The translations under genes were made by a program, and so were the position numbers. Of a DNA stretch of 40,103 nucleotides, positions 6,809-14,253 are shown piece by piece (the stretch's first letter is position 1; the number at the start of each line of letters is the position of its first letter). The DNA is from a virus. The notes under the pieces were generated by a model. It ran no database searches, had not been told where the DNA came from, and was given only the letters and a program-made list of their open reading frames with translations. The stretch is from positions 1-40,103 of the IMG/VR virus record IMGVR_UViG_3300042549_005625; one strand, 5' to 3'.

Positions 6809-7675
6809 ATGGAAAAAATTTTTAAAATTTACGAACAAATTAAAAAACTATTCGGTTGTAATAAAAAATCGTCATTATCATCATTAACAACTTACAATGT
6901 TACATTTGAAGAAGATTGGACCAGTGATTGGTGTAACGCAACTCCAATAATTGAAAATTCAACTGTTACCTTTAATGCCGGTAGAGTTGTTTCAACTCAT
7001 GGGTTTAAAAACATTTCTAAAATTACCGCGACAATTGATTTATCAGGTTTAGTACCAACTGAGGTTCAAAAAAATAATTGGTTAAACGCATCGTTTTACA
7101 TGGTGAATAGTTCAACTCAACCTAAAGGAACTAACTATTGTGATGCCGGTAATAATGGTGCACCGTATTGTAATGAGATTGACTTTTTAGAAACCAATGG
7201 AAATAGAATATTCCAACAAACGATTCATTTAAACAATCAACAAAGATTTGAATATTCATATACTGAGGCATTAATGGATGATGATTGTTACACTCAAAAT
7301 AATTTATCTAATAACTCATCTAACGGAACTCATAGTTTAGTTGATATTATTGATGTAACTATTCCATTTGATATGGAGATTGATTTTAACTCCGATTATA
7401 CTAATATGACAATCACCGTTTCCCAAAATGGAAAAAGTACTGTAATATACGATGTGTTAAATAATGGTGGTGCAGATGGAACTACTATTAATATGTCTTC
7501 ATTAAAATCAAGTATGTCAGTTGGATGGTGGATAACCCCATCATATTGGGAAGGGTACTCACCTAAAGGTCCTTATAATAGCCCATGGTTTACCGGAGAT
7601 TGTTATAATGACAAATTATGTAATGCAGGTTGGGAATTATCAAATGTTGTGGTAGTTGCTGAATCACAAATATAA
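6809..7675 (+). CDS. Glucanase-fold-like protein with EIDFLE motif, 288 aa
   Basis: After an N-terminal basic helix (1-25) without a clear signal peptide, the protein is rich in Asn, Thr and Ser and looks all-beta. CNEIDFLETN (residues 121-130) has the E-x-D-x-x-E catalytic pattern shared by GH7 and part of GH16, on the concanavalin-A-like fold; Glu123, Asp125 and Glu128 would be nucleophile, helper and acid/base. Paired Cys (111/121, and CNDKLCNAGW near the C-terminus) recall GH7. A polysaccharide-cleaving virion or depolymerase role is inferred. It might instead be a non-catalytic lectin. Own transcription unit after a terminator. Confidence 0.55.
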   Translation: MEKIFKIYEQIKKLFGCNKKSSLSSLTTYNVTFEEDWTSDWCNATPIIENSTVTFNAGRVVSTHGFKNISKITATIDLSGLVPTEVQKNNWLNASFYMVNSSTQPKGTNYCDAGNNGAPYCNEIDFLETNGNRIFQQTIHLNNQQRFEYSYTEALMDDDCYTQNNLSNNSSNGTHSLVDIIDVTIPFDMEIDFNSDYTNMTITVSQNGKSTVIYDVLNNGGADGTTINMSSLKSSMSVGWWITPSYWEGYSPKGPYNSPWFTGDCYNDKLCNAGWELSNVVVVAESQI

Positions 7676-7690
7676 TTAAAATAGCCGTGG

Positions 7691-7702
7691 TATTTATTGA
7701 AT
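7691..7702 (+). promoter_or_regulatory. TATTTAT box, 12 nt before ATG
   Basis: TATTTATTGAAT abuts the ATG at 7703. Confidence 0.65.
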
Positions 7703-8005
7703 ATGAAATACATTATAAAAGAAAGTAAATTAAACGACCTAAGAAAAGAATATATTGAAAATAGGATTGGGTATGAATCTGACTTCGAAGAGTTTATTAT
7801 TATCTATCATCCTGGTGAAGTAGATGATATTGAAGATGAGGTTATGATGGAATATGACCATACTGATGGAAGACTATATGTTAATAGTTCGTTTGGTCGT
7901 GGATTCTCGGATTTATTTTTCCCTAACGATGAAGAGGCATATAAATTTATCTCTGAATGGTTTGAATGGAAGTATGGTGTCGATGTAAAATTTACTCAGT
8001 CTTAA
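7703..8005 (+). CDS. IKES-type small acidic protein, 100 aa
   Basis: Starts MKYIIKESKLNDLRKEY and ends ISEWFEWKYGVDVKFTQS, thus both family termini. A TTG two codons upstream could also serve, but the ATG follows the box at the standard 12 nt. Strongly acidic middle. Its 3' end overlaps by 4 nt the convergent gene at 8002. Function unknown. Confidence 0.8.
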   Translation: MKYIIKESKLNDLRKEYIENRIGYESDFEEFIIIYHPGEVDDIEDEVMMEYDHTDGRLYVNSSFGRGFSDLFFPNDEEAYKFISEWFEWKYGVDVKFTQS

Positions 8006-8394
8006 TATTCTCTTTTAAAAAACCATGAAGAAGGAGTTTCATCAAATACAAAATCCAACCCATTTGAACAAATAAAAAATTTAATATTATATTCAACCCC
8101 TTTGTAAGATTTGAATTCGTAACAATTCCCACATTGGTTTGGATTTGGGTTTCCCGTAGTTAAATTAAGGTATTTAAGTTCGGTCCCCCCTACAAGTTCA
8201 GAATTGGAGACAATCATCCAAAAATTATCATCACTTTCGGAAACTATTTCTACCCACTCATCCCAACCATTACGAGTTAATGGTAATAGTTTTCTTTGAT
8301 TAACTCCATTTATGTTAGGTGTAAGTTCGGTTTCAGTAAAATCCGCAAACCAAAATTTATTACTTTTTATAAAATTTACTCTGTGTGTTCCCAT
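8002..8394 (-). CDS. Hypothetical protein, 130 aa
   Basis: Starts MGTHRVNFIKSNKFWFADF at 8394, immediately after a TATTTAT box on the minus strand; the frame remains open further upstream but that part overlaps another gene and the promoter. Contains a CGNCYEF pair of Cys and a predicted beta-rich core. No family recognised. An isolated reverse gene among + strand genes. Confidence 0.7.
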   Translation of the reverse strand: MGTHRVNFIKSNKFWFADFTETELTPNINGVNQRKLLPLTRNGWDEWVEIVSESDDNFWMIVSNSELVGGTELKYLNLTTGNPNPNQCGNCYEFKSYKGVEYNIKFFICSNGLDFVFDETPSSWFFKREY

Positions 8395-8405
8395 ATTAAT
8401 AAATA
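8395..8405 (-). promoter_or_regulatory. TATTTAT box, 11 nt before ATG
   Basis: Minus-strand TATTTATTAAT abuts the ATG of the 8002-8394 gene. Confidence 0.65.
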
Positions 8406-8438
8406 TTGATTGAGGTTTTTTTATATGAAAACTTTTTA

Positions 8439-8446
8439 TATCTTTG
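8439..8446 (+). promoter_or_regulatory. Host-type promoter box TATCTTTG
   Basis: TATCTTTG, 33 nt before the ATG at 8479, in the divergent gap. Confidence 0.55.
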
Positions 8447-8478
8447 TGGAATAATTTATAACCTAAAAGAAAAATAAA

Positions 8479-8646
8479 ATGACACAAGAAATTCAGAACA
8501 AAGTTAGAGAGTATGTATTGGCACGTTACAAACAAACATTCACTCCGGATTCGACAATGATTATTAAAGAGTATGATTCTCATTTCACGGTTGCTAATCA
8601 TAAAACCTCATCTCCACTTATTTTAGGAAAGAAAATTTTAGAATAA
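8479..8646 (+). CDS. Small hypothetical protein, 55 aa
   Basis: Short frame MTQEIQNKVREYVLAR ... LILGKKILE, with an N-terminal amphipathic helix and mixed charge. It is supported by a TATCTTTG box at a suitable distance and by a divergent neighbour. Function unknown. Confidence 0.6.
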   Translation: MTQEIQNKVREYVLARYKQTFTPDSTMIIKEYDSHFTVANHKTSSPLILGKKILE

Positions 8647-8664
8647 GAAATGATTTATGTTTGA

Positions 8665-8672
8665 TATTTATT
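8665..8672 (+). promoter_or_regulatory. TATTTAT box (longer spacing)
   Basis: TATTTATT beginning 24 nt before the ATG at 8689. Confidence 0.45.
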
Positions 8673-8688
8673 ATTAAAATATAATATT

Positions 8689-8985
8689 ATGTCAACAATA
8701 AGTTTTGTGGTTTCATCTGCCAGTACTGAAGAAGATGCTTTTAATACTTTAGAACCAACTTTCACAATATACGCTGAGGATTTGGGATTATGTGATTCTT
8801 GTAATCAAATTGTCGGTAATTGTTATCCATGTTTACAAACAAGTCAAGTGGTATATTCAGACCCTGCATTAACCATTGAGGTTGGAAATGGATACTATCA
8901 TTACATTGACCCTGTTAATACCGATTATAGTGCGGTTTGGCATATATTTGACGGATATCCGGTTGGAGAAGGATTCTACAATTAA
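8689..8985 (+). CDS. Cys-cluster protein, 98 aa
   Basis: Contains CDSCNQIVGNCYPC (about residues 35-48), a four-Cys cluster that could bind zinc or form disulfides, followed by YSDPALTIEVGNGYYHY, a pattern like repeat units in phage tail-fibre or virion surface proteins. No signal peptide. Followed at 8 nt by the next gene. A structural role is a weak inference. Confidence 0.65.
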   Translation: MSTISFVVSSASTEEDAFNTLEPTFTIYAEDLGLCDSCNQIVGNCYPCLQTSQVVYSDPALTIEVGNGYYHYIDPVNTDYSAVWHIFDGYPVGEGFYN

Positions 8986-8993
8986 AAATTATT

Positions 8994-9248
8994 ATGGTTG
9001 AAACCTCTTTAAAAAAATTATTACTTACAATGTTGAAGGATGAATATCCCAAAATTAAAGATATTCGTATTTCATCAACTGATATGGGTTATGCTATTCT
9101 ATATCGGGTTGGAATTGGTTTAGAGTACGGTGACTTACCTGAACTTAAAGAAGATATTCAACTTAAATCAAGAGTCAAAGAATTATCAAAATACATTTTG
9201 GATAACAGGGGTATGATAGAACAGACTTTTTATTACGACCCAAGATAA
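8994..9248 (+). CDS. Hypothetical alpha/beta protein, 84 aa
   Basis: An N-terminal helix (ETSLKKLLLTMLKDEYP) is followed by a beta hairpin (IRISST...AILYRVGIGL) and a helix ending with a short strand, a pattern repeated in several small proteins of this window (13196, 15287, 17361, 20498, 21213). Co-transcribed with 8689. No named family. Confidence 0.65.
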   Translation: MVETSLKKLLLTMLKDEYPKIKDIRISSTDMGYAILYRVGIGLEYGDLPELKEDIQLKSRVKELSKYILDNRGMIEQTFYYDPR

Positions 9249-9272
9249 AAAAATTAATTATTTCGTAGTGAG

Positions 9273-9280
9273 TATTTATT
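9273..9280 (+). promoter_or_regulatory. TATTTAT box (longer spacing)
   Basis: TATTTATT beginning 22 nt before the ATG at 9295. Confidence 0.45.
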
Positions 9281-9294
9281 GTGAAATACTTAAC

Positions 9295-9411
9295 ATGTCA
9301 AAATCGAAAAAACCCGGGAAACCAAAAAAGAACAGAGCAAACACTCTAAAAGATTTAAAACGAATGGATAAGAACAACGAAATTCTTAGTCGTTTGAAAA
9401 AAGAACTTTAA
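9295..9411 (+). CDS. Very small basic protein, 38 aa
   Basis: MSKSKKPGKPKKNRANTL ... LSRLKKEL: nearly half Lys/Arg, an unstructured basic N-terminus and a C-terminal helix. Preceded by a TATTTAT box and closed by a terminator 7 nt after the stop, which supports expression. A nucleic-acid-binding or DNA-packaging role is plausible from charge alone. Confidence 0.6.
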   Translation: MSKSKKPGKPKKNRANTLKDLKRMDKNNEILSRLKKEL

Positions 9412-9418
9412 AATATCG

Positions 9419-9446
9419 ACCTCGTCAATTGGCGGGGTTTTTTTTT
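9419..9446 (+). terminator. Intrinsic terminator
   Basis: Stem ACCTCGTC (9419-9426) with GGCGGGGT (9431-9438) including G-T pairs, followed by nine T. Confidence 0.75.
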
Positions 9447-9467
9447 GTTTATAAGAAATAAGTTTCA

Positions 9468-9475
9468 TATATTTG
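9468..9475 (+). promoter_or_regulatory. Host-type promoter box TATATTTG
   Basis: TATATTTG, 21 nt before the ATG at 9497 and just after a terminator. Confidence 0.55.
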
Positions 9476-9496
9476 TGAAGTAAATTTTAGAGAATT

Positions 9497-9640
9497 ATGT
9501 TTGGTTGGTTTATTTGGTATATGTTAATGATGAGTGATAGTTCTCGGGGAGGAAGATTATTGCCAACACCTCCAAGACATCTAATGTCAACAAGACCGGA
9601 AAGACCTGTTAAAAAAAGTAAAAAGAAAAAAAAGAAATAA
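9497..9640 (+). CDS. Small membrane-associated protein with poly-Lys tail, 47 aa
   Basis: MFGWFIWYMLMM gives a short hydrophobic, aromatic N-terminus; the rest is Arg/Pro-rich and ends in SKKKKKK. Supported by a host-type promoter box after a terminator and by a 3-nt gap to the next gene. The N-terminus could insert in the membrane. Function unknown. Confidence 0.55.
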   Translation: MFGWFIWYMLMMSDSSRGGRLLPTPPRHLMSTRPERPVKKSKKKKKK

Positions 9641-9643
9641 GAT

Positions 9644-10111
9644 ATGGCGGCAAGACAGAGTAGTATCATAGATAGATATCAAGAATTGATGGAACAACAA
9701 CAGTTGGGAGGTTGGATTACTAACAACCCTTGTAATATTAGTCCGGTTTTATCTACTGTTGGATTGGAAAGAAGTTATGTCCGTAATGAATTTGAATTGG
9801 ATATAACACCTTTAAATAAATTTGTTAAGAGGATGTTTCCATTTGTTATTGATGTATCATTCTTAAAAGTTAATGAATCGAAATATACGGATGGGAGAAG
9901 AATACTTGATAATCCTCAAATAAAATTAATTGTATCTCCCACCCATAGGGCAGAACTTTATAGTGAGGATATTGAAGATAAAGTTAAAAACCATATTCGT
10001 AAGAAATTAATCCCCTTACTAAAAACTATGTATGAAATTAGTACGGGGTTTGGACTGGAGATATATTTTGGAAGTGAACGTTCGGAGACAATATTAGAAC
10101 ATTTAGATTAG
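9644..10111 (+). CDS. Hypothetical protein, 155 aa
   Basis: Starts MAARQSSIIDRYQELMEQ. The C-terminal two thirds alternates beta strands (FVIDVSFLKV, IKLIVSP, LEIYFGSE) with a helix (KVKNHIRKKLIPLLKTMY), the same layout as several small neighbours. The stop overlaps nothing but the next ATG follows at once (10112). No family recognised. Confidence 0.65.
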   Translation: MAARQSSIIDRYQELMEQQQLGGWITNNPCNISPVLSTVGLERSYVRNEFELDITPLNKFVKRMFPFVIDVSFLKVNESKYTDGRRILDNPQIKLIVSPTHRAELYSEDIEDKVKNHIRKKLIPLLKTMYEISTGFGLEIYFGSERSETILEHLD

Positions 10112-10375
10112 ATGACAAAAATTGAAAAAGAGATTGTAAAACTCATTGAGGAAAAATTTGGTTATCCTTATATGACTTATGACAAGGCAGAACAAACTTG
10201 GACTAATAATTATTTTCTATATGATATTAAAAGTGAAACAATTTATAGTTCCGACAATGTTAAACTTTATTTATCAAAACGATTTGGAACCAAATATATC
10301 GAGAACAATTATTTTAATTTAATATCGAAATGGTTTAAGATGAGTAATAAATATGATGTGAAGCACGTTGTGTAG
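10112..10375 (+). CDS. Hypothetical protein, 87 aa
   Basis: Lacks the ITES start but has the family C-terminus, LISKWFKMSNKYDVKHVV, seen in the ITES proteins at 4477, 5172, 7703 and 16999. It begins directly at the previous stop. May be an unpackaged relative of the short ITES proteins. Function unknown. Confidence 0.7.
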   Translation: MTKIEKEIVKLIEEKFGYPYMTYDKAEQTWTNNYFLYDIKSETIYSSDNVKLYLSKRFGTKYIENNYFNLISKWFKMSNKYDVKHVV

Positions 10376-10387
10376 TATTTATTGTAT
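10376..10387 (+). promoter_or_regulatory. TATTTAT box, 12 nt before ATG
   Basis: TATTTATTGTAT lies exactly between the preceding TAG (10373-10375) and the ATG at 10388. Confidence 0.65.
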
Positions 10388-10753
10388 ATGGAACTTAACA
10401 AAATCATAAAGAAAGTATTACGGGAATCAATTATTAATTGGGAGTTACATCATAAGATTAACAAAACCCCAAATATTATTGAAACCGAATCCAAATATTC
10501 TCCTGAAGAAAGAAAATTGAAACTAATCCAAAAATATTTGGATAATGTATTAACACCACAAAATGAATTGATACATGATGCAAAGGTTTATAGGTTAACT
10601 GATAGAGATGAATATGCCATCACAATTTGGGTTAATACTGAAAGACCTCTTAATAGAGATGAATATGATGGATTGGTTGATAATACTTGGGACGAGATTG
10701 TCAATATGTTCGATGTCCCGGTTTCAATTCGAAGAATTCCGACAAAACGTTAA
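10388..10753 (+). CDS. Protein with IIKKVLRES N-terminus, 121 aa
   Basis: Starts MELNKIIKKVLRESIINW; LRE|S fits the (I/L)-x-E cleavage pattern and the amphipathic IIKKVLRE helix resembles the second half of the longer LTES-type leaders. The C-terminal half has a beta-alpha-beta pattern (AITIWVNTERPL ... VPVSIRRIP). A TATTTAT box sits at 12 nt and a terminator follows 7 nt after the stop. Function unknown; virion packaging is inferred. Confidence 0.75.
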   Translation: MELNKIIKKVLRESIINWELHHKINKTPNIIETESKYSPEERKLKLIQKYLDNVLTPQNELIHDAKVYRLTDRDEYAITIWVNTERPLNRDEYDGLVDNTWDEIVNMFDVPVSIRRIPTKR

Positions 10754-10760
10754 AATACAC

Positions 10761-10785
10761 AACCCTTCACCTTGAAGGGTTTTTT
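10761..10785 (+). terminator. Intrinsic terminator
   Basis: 9-bp stem AACCCTTCA with TGAAGGGTT, 3-nt loop, six T. Confidence 0.85.
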
Positions 10786-10802
10786 ATTTAGAAAATATTT
10801 CA

Positions 10803-10810
10803 TATCTTTA
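10803..10810 (+). promoter_or_regulatory. Host-type promoter box TATCTTTA
   Basis: TATCTTTA (one mismatch to TAnnTTTG), 15 nt before the ATG at 10826. Confidence 0.45.
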
Positions 10811-10825
10811 CCCAAAATAATATTC

Positions 10826-11269
10826 ATGGAAAACTCACACATAGAAGAATGGGACTTAAGAGGTTGGATGGGTGTTGAAGAACCAACCCCACACGCTCAA
10901 CGAGAGTGGAATAAAACACTTATCAACAAAATAATGATGGTGTCAAATAAGATACATCAATCATCAAGACGAGTTGGTGCGGATACAATAATAATGCATC
11001 CGGAACTTGAGATATTATTACACCCTGACCAATACGATGATTTTAGAAAAAAATTGTCAAATGGAATTGATGTCATCTTGGACCCGACCATGGAGAAAGA
11101 CCGAGTTGAAATCAATTGTAGAAAGGTGTTAGATGATTTACAATTCATTACATTCTCGAGTGAGGATGAGAACACAATCGATTTTAAACCTCTTATTTCT
11201 TGTTCAGAAGATGAAGTTATAAAATACATTGAAGGTCTTGTTGGATTTGTTTTAATTGATAACATTTAG
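10826..11269 (+). CDS. Hypothetical protein, 147 aa
   Basis: Start at 10826 is chosen because the longer frame from 10772 runs through the terminator and promoter. Contains HQSSRRVGADTIIMHPELEILL (about residues 43-64 in two parts: HQSSRRVGAD, then TIIMHPELE), which resembles the RRG-x-x-x-x-hhhSP segment of T4-like capsid proteins; the resemblance is short and may be chance. The rest is mixed alpha/beta. Next ATG follows at 11274. Confidence 0.65.
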   Translation: MENSHIEEWDLRGWMGVEEPTPHAQREWNKTLINKIMMVSNKIHQSSRRVGADTIIMHPELEILLHPDQYDDFRKKLSNGIDVILDPTMEKDRVEINCRKVLDDLQFITFSSEDENTIDFKPLISCSEDEVIKYIEGLVGFVLIDNI

Positions 11270-11273
11270 AGAC

Positions 11274-11459
11274 ATGGAAACGGAAAACGCATATAGTGAC
11301 TTACTATCCCATTACAATAATGTTTGGGGTAATCTTCTAAGTGACGCATTAATTAGAGAAATCAATTCATTTCAGGGGAATAGTAATCCTTGTTGTGAAA
11401 TAGAATTACCGAAAGAAAAGAAATCAGAAAAACCAAGATTTAATCAAACCAAAAAATAA
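11274..11459 (+). CDS. Small hypothetical protein, 61 aa
   Basis: METENAYSDLLSHYNNVW start chosen 4 nt after the preceding stop. A helical N-terminal part is followed by two adjacent Cys (NPCCEIELP) and a Lys-rich tail. No family. Probably co-transcribed with 10826. Confidence 0.6.
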   Translation: METENAYSDLLSHYNNVWGNLLSDALIREINSFQGNSNPCCEIELPKEKKSEKPRFNQTKK

Positions 11460-11492
11460 TTCTTAACTACAAGGGTTTTTTAATTATAAATC

Positions 11493-11504
11493 TATTTATA
11501 GGTA
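11493..11504 (+). promoter_or_regulatory. TATTTAT box, 12 nt before ATG
   Basis: TATTTATAGGTA abuts the ATG at 11505. Confidence 0.65.
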
Positions 11505-12365
11505 ATGAAAAGAATACACACACTTACCGAATCTGACCTTAATAGAATTGTAAAAACCGTTTTGGAAAATTTTAATGCAAGTGAATACGAGGATGAAGAC
11601 TTTATTGAGGTTTTTCTTAGTTATTTTAGGCCGTGGGTTAAAAAAACACATGGAGATGAAATAGGTCAATATCCGCTTTCTTTATTGATTAAAACTCATA
11701 TTGAAGAATTTGCTAAAGATTATGCTCTTGAAGATTTTACCCCTAGATATTATAGTTCTTATCGTAATATGAGTATTCTTGGGAGGTCATTGGCTGAAAA
11801 AGGCATTCACCAAATGCCAAATCTTAGAAACAAAGGGCTTTTTCTTGAAAAATATAAAAAGTCGATTACTTTTTTTATTGAAAGGTTAAAACTACCTGAA
11901 TGGATAACTCTTAATTTAACTGAAGAGTCTCCTTATATTGTACGTGGTTATTTTAAAGTTGATTGGGATAAAGCAATTCGTGACAAATCTGAAGAAAGTT
12001 ATAACGCATCAAATTTATCACAAGAATTTATTGATGGATTAACTAATTTTACCGGTATAGAACTTGGTAGTCCAGCTCATGGAAGATTGGATTTAAATAT
12101 AAGAGGTTCATTTGAATATGATGGTGTTGATGAATGGATTAAAAATACATTAAATAAAGAAATAAAAAAGAAAATTAGAGCACTCCCTAATTCCCATGTA
12201 TTACACTCAGTAAAATTTGTATTATCAGGTGGTAGTGCTGGAGGGTATATCACATTAACTTATAAAAGTAACGGATGGAGATACTCGAGTGATTTTACTA
12301 AAGATGTTCGTGAATTATTAGGTAATTTAGGATACAATACGGACATATTAAGAGTAGGTAATTAA
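11505..12365 (+). CDS. LTES-type protein, 286 aa
   Basis: Starts MKRIHTLTESDLNRIVKTV, the longer form of the shared N-terminus: a basic start, LTE|S and an amphipathic DLNRIVKTVLENF helix. The body is mixed alpha/beta; the C-terminal 60 residues repeat the beta-strand pattern (SVKFVLSGGSAGG, then helix, then TDILRVGN) of the small alpha/beta proteins. No catalytic motif seen. Box at 12 nt. Inferred virion-packaged protein. Confidence 0.75.
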   Translation: MKRIHTLTESDLNRIVKTVLENFNASEYEDEDFIEVFLSYFRPWVKKTHGDEIGQYPLSLLIKTHIEEFAKDYALEDFTPRYYSSYRNMSILGRSLAEKGIHQMPNLRNKGLFLEKYKKSITFFIERLKLPEWITLNLTEESPYIVRGYFKVDWDKAIRDKSEESYNASNLSQEFIDGLTNFTGIELGSPAHGRLDLNIRGSFEYDGVDEWIKNTLNKEIKKKIRALPNSHVLHSVKFVLSGGSAGGYITLTYKSNGWRYSSDFTKDVRELLGNLGYNTDILRVGN

Positions 12366-12366
12366 C

Positions 12367-12555
12367 ATGGAATATAAAATCAACAGTCAAGACAAAACAA
12401 TAACCATTTTTAGTGAAGGTGGTAATGTGGAAGAAATTAAAGCAATAATGGAAACGTTTAAGGGATATACACTTTTAACCGGGCCTCAAAAAGAAAAAAA
12501 AGAATGTGTTTGTAACCCTAAAAAAGGTGGTGACGGCATTTGTAAATGTGATTAA
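12367..12555 (+). CDS. Small Cys-tail protein, 62 aa
   Basis: A beta-alpha N-terminal part (KTITIFSEGGNVEEIKAI) resembles a small RNA/DNA-binding-like or HMA-like half-fold; the C-terminus KECVCNPKK and GICKCD carries four Cys arranged C-x-C...C-x-C, likely metal-binding or disulfide-bonded. It starts 1 nt after the preceding stop and ends 1 nt before the next ATG. Confidence 0.65.
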   Translation: MEYKINSQDKTITIFSEGGNVEEIKAIMETFKGYTLLTGPQKEKKECVCNPKKGGDGICKCD

Positions 12556-12556
12556 T

Positions 12557-12934
12557 ATGTGGAACGTAAATGTAACAATTAAGAATAATACCGATTATAC
12601 AATAACTACGGTAAATAATTATTCACCTCAAGAGGTAATACAACCTAATGGTGGTGAATTCAGTTGGAATACAACTGAACCAAACAATTCAACATCAATT
12701 AGATTTTGGAAAGTACCAAATCAATGGTATATGCAAGGCGGAGTTAGTTTTGGACCTGAGGCAGGTGTTTATGTTGATAGAGGATGGATGGCAAGTGATG
12801 ACCAAACAATTTCTATGACGGCAGTTGCAAATGGAAAAAGTTGGAGCCAAACTTCTAATGGTGGGGAAACCCTTTTATCTTGGGATGAGTTTGAGCAAGG
12901 TGGTGACATTGAATTAACATTTGATAAAATATAA
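12557..12934 (+). CDS. Beta-sandwich-like protein, 125 aa
   Basis: MWNVNVTIKNNTDYTI start chosen at 12557; the longer frame overlaps the previous gene. The sequence is all-beta with many Asn, Thr, Trp and Gly and no helix, resembling aegerolysin or actinoporin-like small lectin/pore-forming folds in composition and layout (IKNNT near the N-terminus, W-rich middle). No signal peptide. The assignment to such a fold is tentative; a virion surface lectin is equally possible. Confidence 0.6.
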   Translation: MWNVNVTIKNNTDYTITTVNNYSPQEVIQPNGGEFSWNTTEPNNSTSIRFWKVPNQWYMQGGVSFGPEAGVYVDRGWMASDDQTISMTAVANGKSWSQTSNGGETLLSWDEFEQGGDIELTFDKI

Positions 12935-12983
12935 AATGCTCAATTCATTATTCCTTATTTTCATAAAATGATTATAATTAAAT

Positions 12984-13145
12984 ATGAGTGATACAATAGG
13001 AACAATCCAAGTAGAAGAAAATGAAATTATCTTAAAACCTTTTGAAGGCCCCGAAGAAACTTGGGAAGCGTCCAAAGCGTTAATCAACACAGTCGGGACA
13101 AAATTTATCTTTTTTGAAGGTAAAAAGTATTATCCAAAAAAATAA
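12984..13145 (+). CDS. Small hypothetical protein, 53 aa
   Basis: MSDTIGTIQVEENEIILK ... FIFFEGKKYYPKK: acidic, beta-rich, with a Lys-rich end. A terminator follows 3 nt after the stop. No promoter box is clear in the 49-nt gap upstream, so it may be read from 11505. Function unknown. Confidence 0.6.
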   Translation: MSDTIGTIQVEENEIILKPFEGPEETWEASKALINTVGTKFIFFEGKKYYPKK

Positions 13146-13148
13146 TAG

Positions 13149-13172
13149 AACCCACCAATAGGTGGGTTTTTT
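13149..13172 (+). terminator. Intrinsic terminator
   Basis: 8-bp stem AACCCACC with GGTGGGTT, loop AATA, six T. Confidence 0.85.
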
Positions 13173-13183
13173 ATTTATCATCG

Positions 13184-13195
13184 TATTTATAACAT
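13184..13195 (+). promoter_or_regulatory. TATTTAT box, 12 nt before ATG
   Basis: TATTTATAACAT abuts the ATG at 13196, just after a terminator. Confidence 0.65.
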
Positions 13196-13513
13196 ATGAC
13201 AAGAGAAGAAGTAAATCAGTCACTCAAAATGTTTGAGAAATTTTTAGAATCTGAAAAAGGTCTTGAAATTGCTCATAGATATTCTGATGATATTTGGTTT
13301 AAATTAGATGATATCCAAACAATTACCGGAGTTAGGGATACTTTATATCCTTCAGGGAAATATAACATTTTTATTGAAGTTGGTCATCCGTTTGATTCTA
13401 ATGTTATGATAAAATGGAAAGATGTTCCAAAAAAGAAAGATATTGAAAAAGACTTAGAACAATATCTTCCATATTTTGGTTTTAGTTCTCAAGTAGGGAT
13501 TGCAATAATGTAA
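13196..13513 (+). CDS. Hypothetical protein, 105 aa
   Basis: An N-terminal helix (MFEKFLESEKGLEIAHRY), strands and a C-terminal helix-strand unit (DLEQYLPYFGFSSQVGIAIM) that resembles the end of the protein at 17361 (RRLLPYLGIDNDKTSIRF). No known family. Convergent with 13518, 4 nt between stops. Confidence 0.7.
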   Translation: MTREEVNQSLKMFEKFLESEKGLEIAHRYSDDIWFKLDDIQTITGVRDTLYPSGKYNIFIEVGHPFDSNVMIKWKDVPKKKDIEKDLEQYLPYFGFSSQVGIAIM

Positions 13514-13517
13514 TGAA

Positions 13518-13967
13518 TTAAAGTTTTACCTCAAAACGATTCTTCATTATTTTCAATTTATCTTCCGGAACCCCATGTTCATTAACACCATCGTGTCTAT
13601 TTTCAACGATTAAAGAATAAACTCTATATCCGTATTTTTCAGCTAAGTCAAAATATGGTTTCATTTCCCACTCCTGTGTAAATGTGTTTGACACTACAAT
13701 ACGAGACTGGTTTAAAACTGTCATACCTTTTTCAACACCTTCTTGACACCATTGATGTGCATCTTTTAATCTAGTAATATCAAACTGATATTTATTATCT
13801 TTCATAAAATACATATCCGCTTCAAAATGAATACCACTTATTGATTTTGCCAATGTTGACTTACCACTTCCCGGTAATCCTCTTAATAGAAATAATTCTT
13901 TAGTTGTCCCTTTAGTTGTTTCAATATCCGTTATGGCCTCCGATAAGTGATTATTTATGTTTCTCAT
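13518..13967 (-). CDS. P-loop polynucleotide-kinase-like NTPase
   Basis: 149 aa. Walker A GLPGSGKST (residues 30-38), then FEADMYFM (acidic residue after strand 2), FDITRLKDAHQWC and VVSNTFTQEWEM, the order of the NEDD4-binding-protein-2-like kinases related to phage T4 polynucleotide kinase. It lacks a phosphatase domain and is shorter than PNK. Predicted role: phosphorylation of 5' ends or another small substrate, in RNA or DNA repair. A short leader RNINNHLSEAITDIETTKG precedes the NTPase core. Overlaps no other gene; a membrane protein gene precedes it by 4 nt in the same operon. Confidence 0.85.
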   Translation of the reverse strand: MRNINNHLSEAITDIETTKGTTKELFLLRGLPGSGKSTLAKSISGIHFEADMYFMKDNKYQFDITRLKDAHQWCQEGVEKGMTVLNQSRIVVSNTFTQEWEMKPYFDLAEKYGYRVYSLIVENRHDGVNEHGVPEDKLKIMKNRFEVKL

Positions 13968-13971
13968 AATG

Positions 13972-14181
13972 TTATTTACCTTTAAATAATTCTTTCATTA
14001 ATTTAGTGGTCATTTCATTTAAATCTTCAGGAGAGTTTGGAATATTACCCCAAGTTGGATTCATTTGAGATGGGAATTGTTTAAATTTATTTTTATACTC
14101 CTTCACTAAATAAATGGCTAATATAAGAAAAGAAATTAAAATAAGACAAAGGACGGTTAAAATTACATTTAAGTATATCAT
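13972..14181 (-). CDS. Single-TM protein, 69 aa
   Basis: Residues 3-26 (NVILTVLCLILISFLILAIYLV) form one strong membrane helix; the remaining cytoplasmic tail is charged and Pro/Asn-containing. First gene of a two-gene reverse operon with the P-loop kinase. A T-rich leader (14182-14193) precedes the ATG. No family recognised. Confidence 0.7.
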   Translation of the reverse strand: MIYLNVILTVLCLILISFLILAIYLVKEYKNKFKQFPSQMNPTWGNIPNSPEDLNEMTTKLMKELFKGK

Positions 14182-14241
14182 AGTTTTTTTTTTTAGAATA
14201 ATATTAAATAATGATTAATAAGTCAAATATGGTTATTTAGG

Positions 14242-14253
14242 TATTTATAAAAT
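14242..14253 (+). promoter_or_regulatory. TATTTAT box, 12 nt before ATG
   Basis: TATTTATAAAAT abuts the ATG at 14254. Confidence 0.65.

Noticed and set aside
10950-11030. Similarity of the 10826 protein to T4 major capsid protein
   Set aside because: Restricted to about 15 residues around SRRVGAD; size far too small for a capsid protein.
12557-12934. Firm aegerolysin assignment
   Set aside because: Composition and all-beta pattern fit, but no diagnostic motif; kept as a beta-sandwich-like protein.
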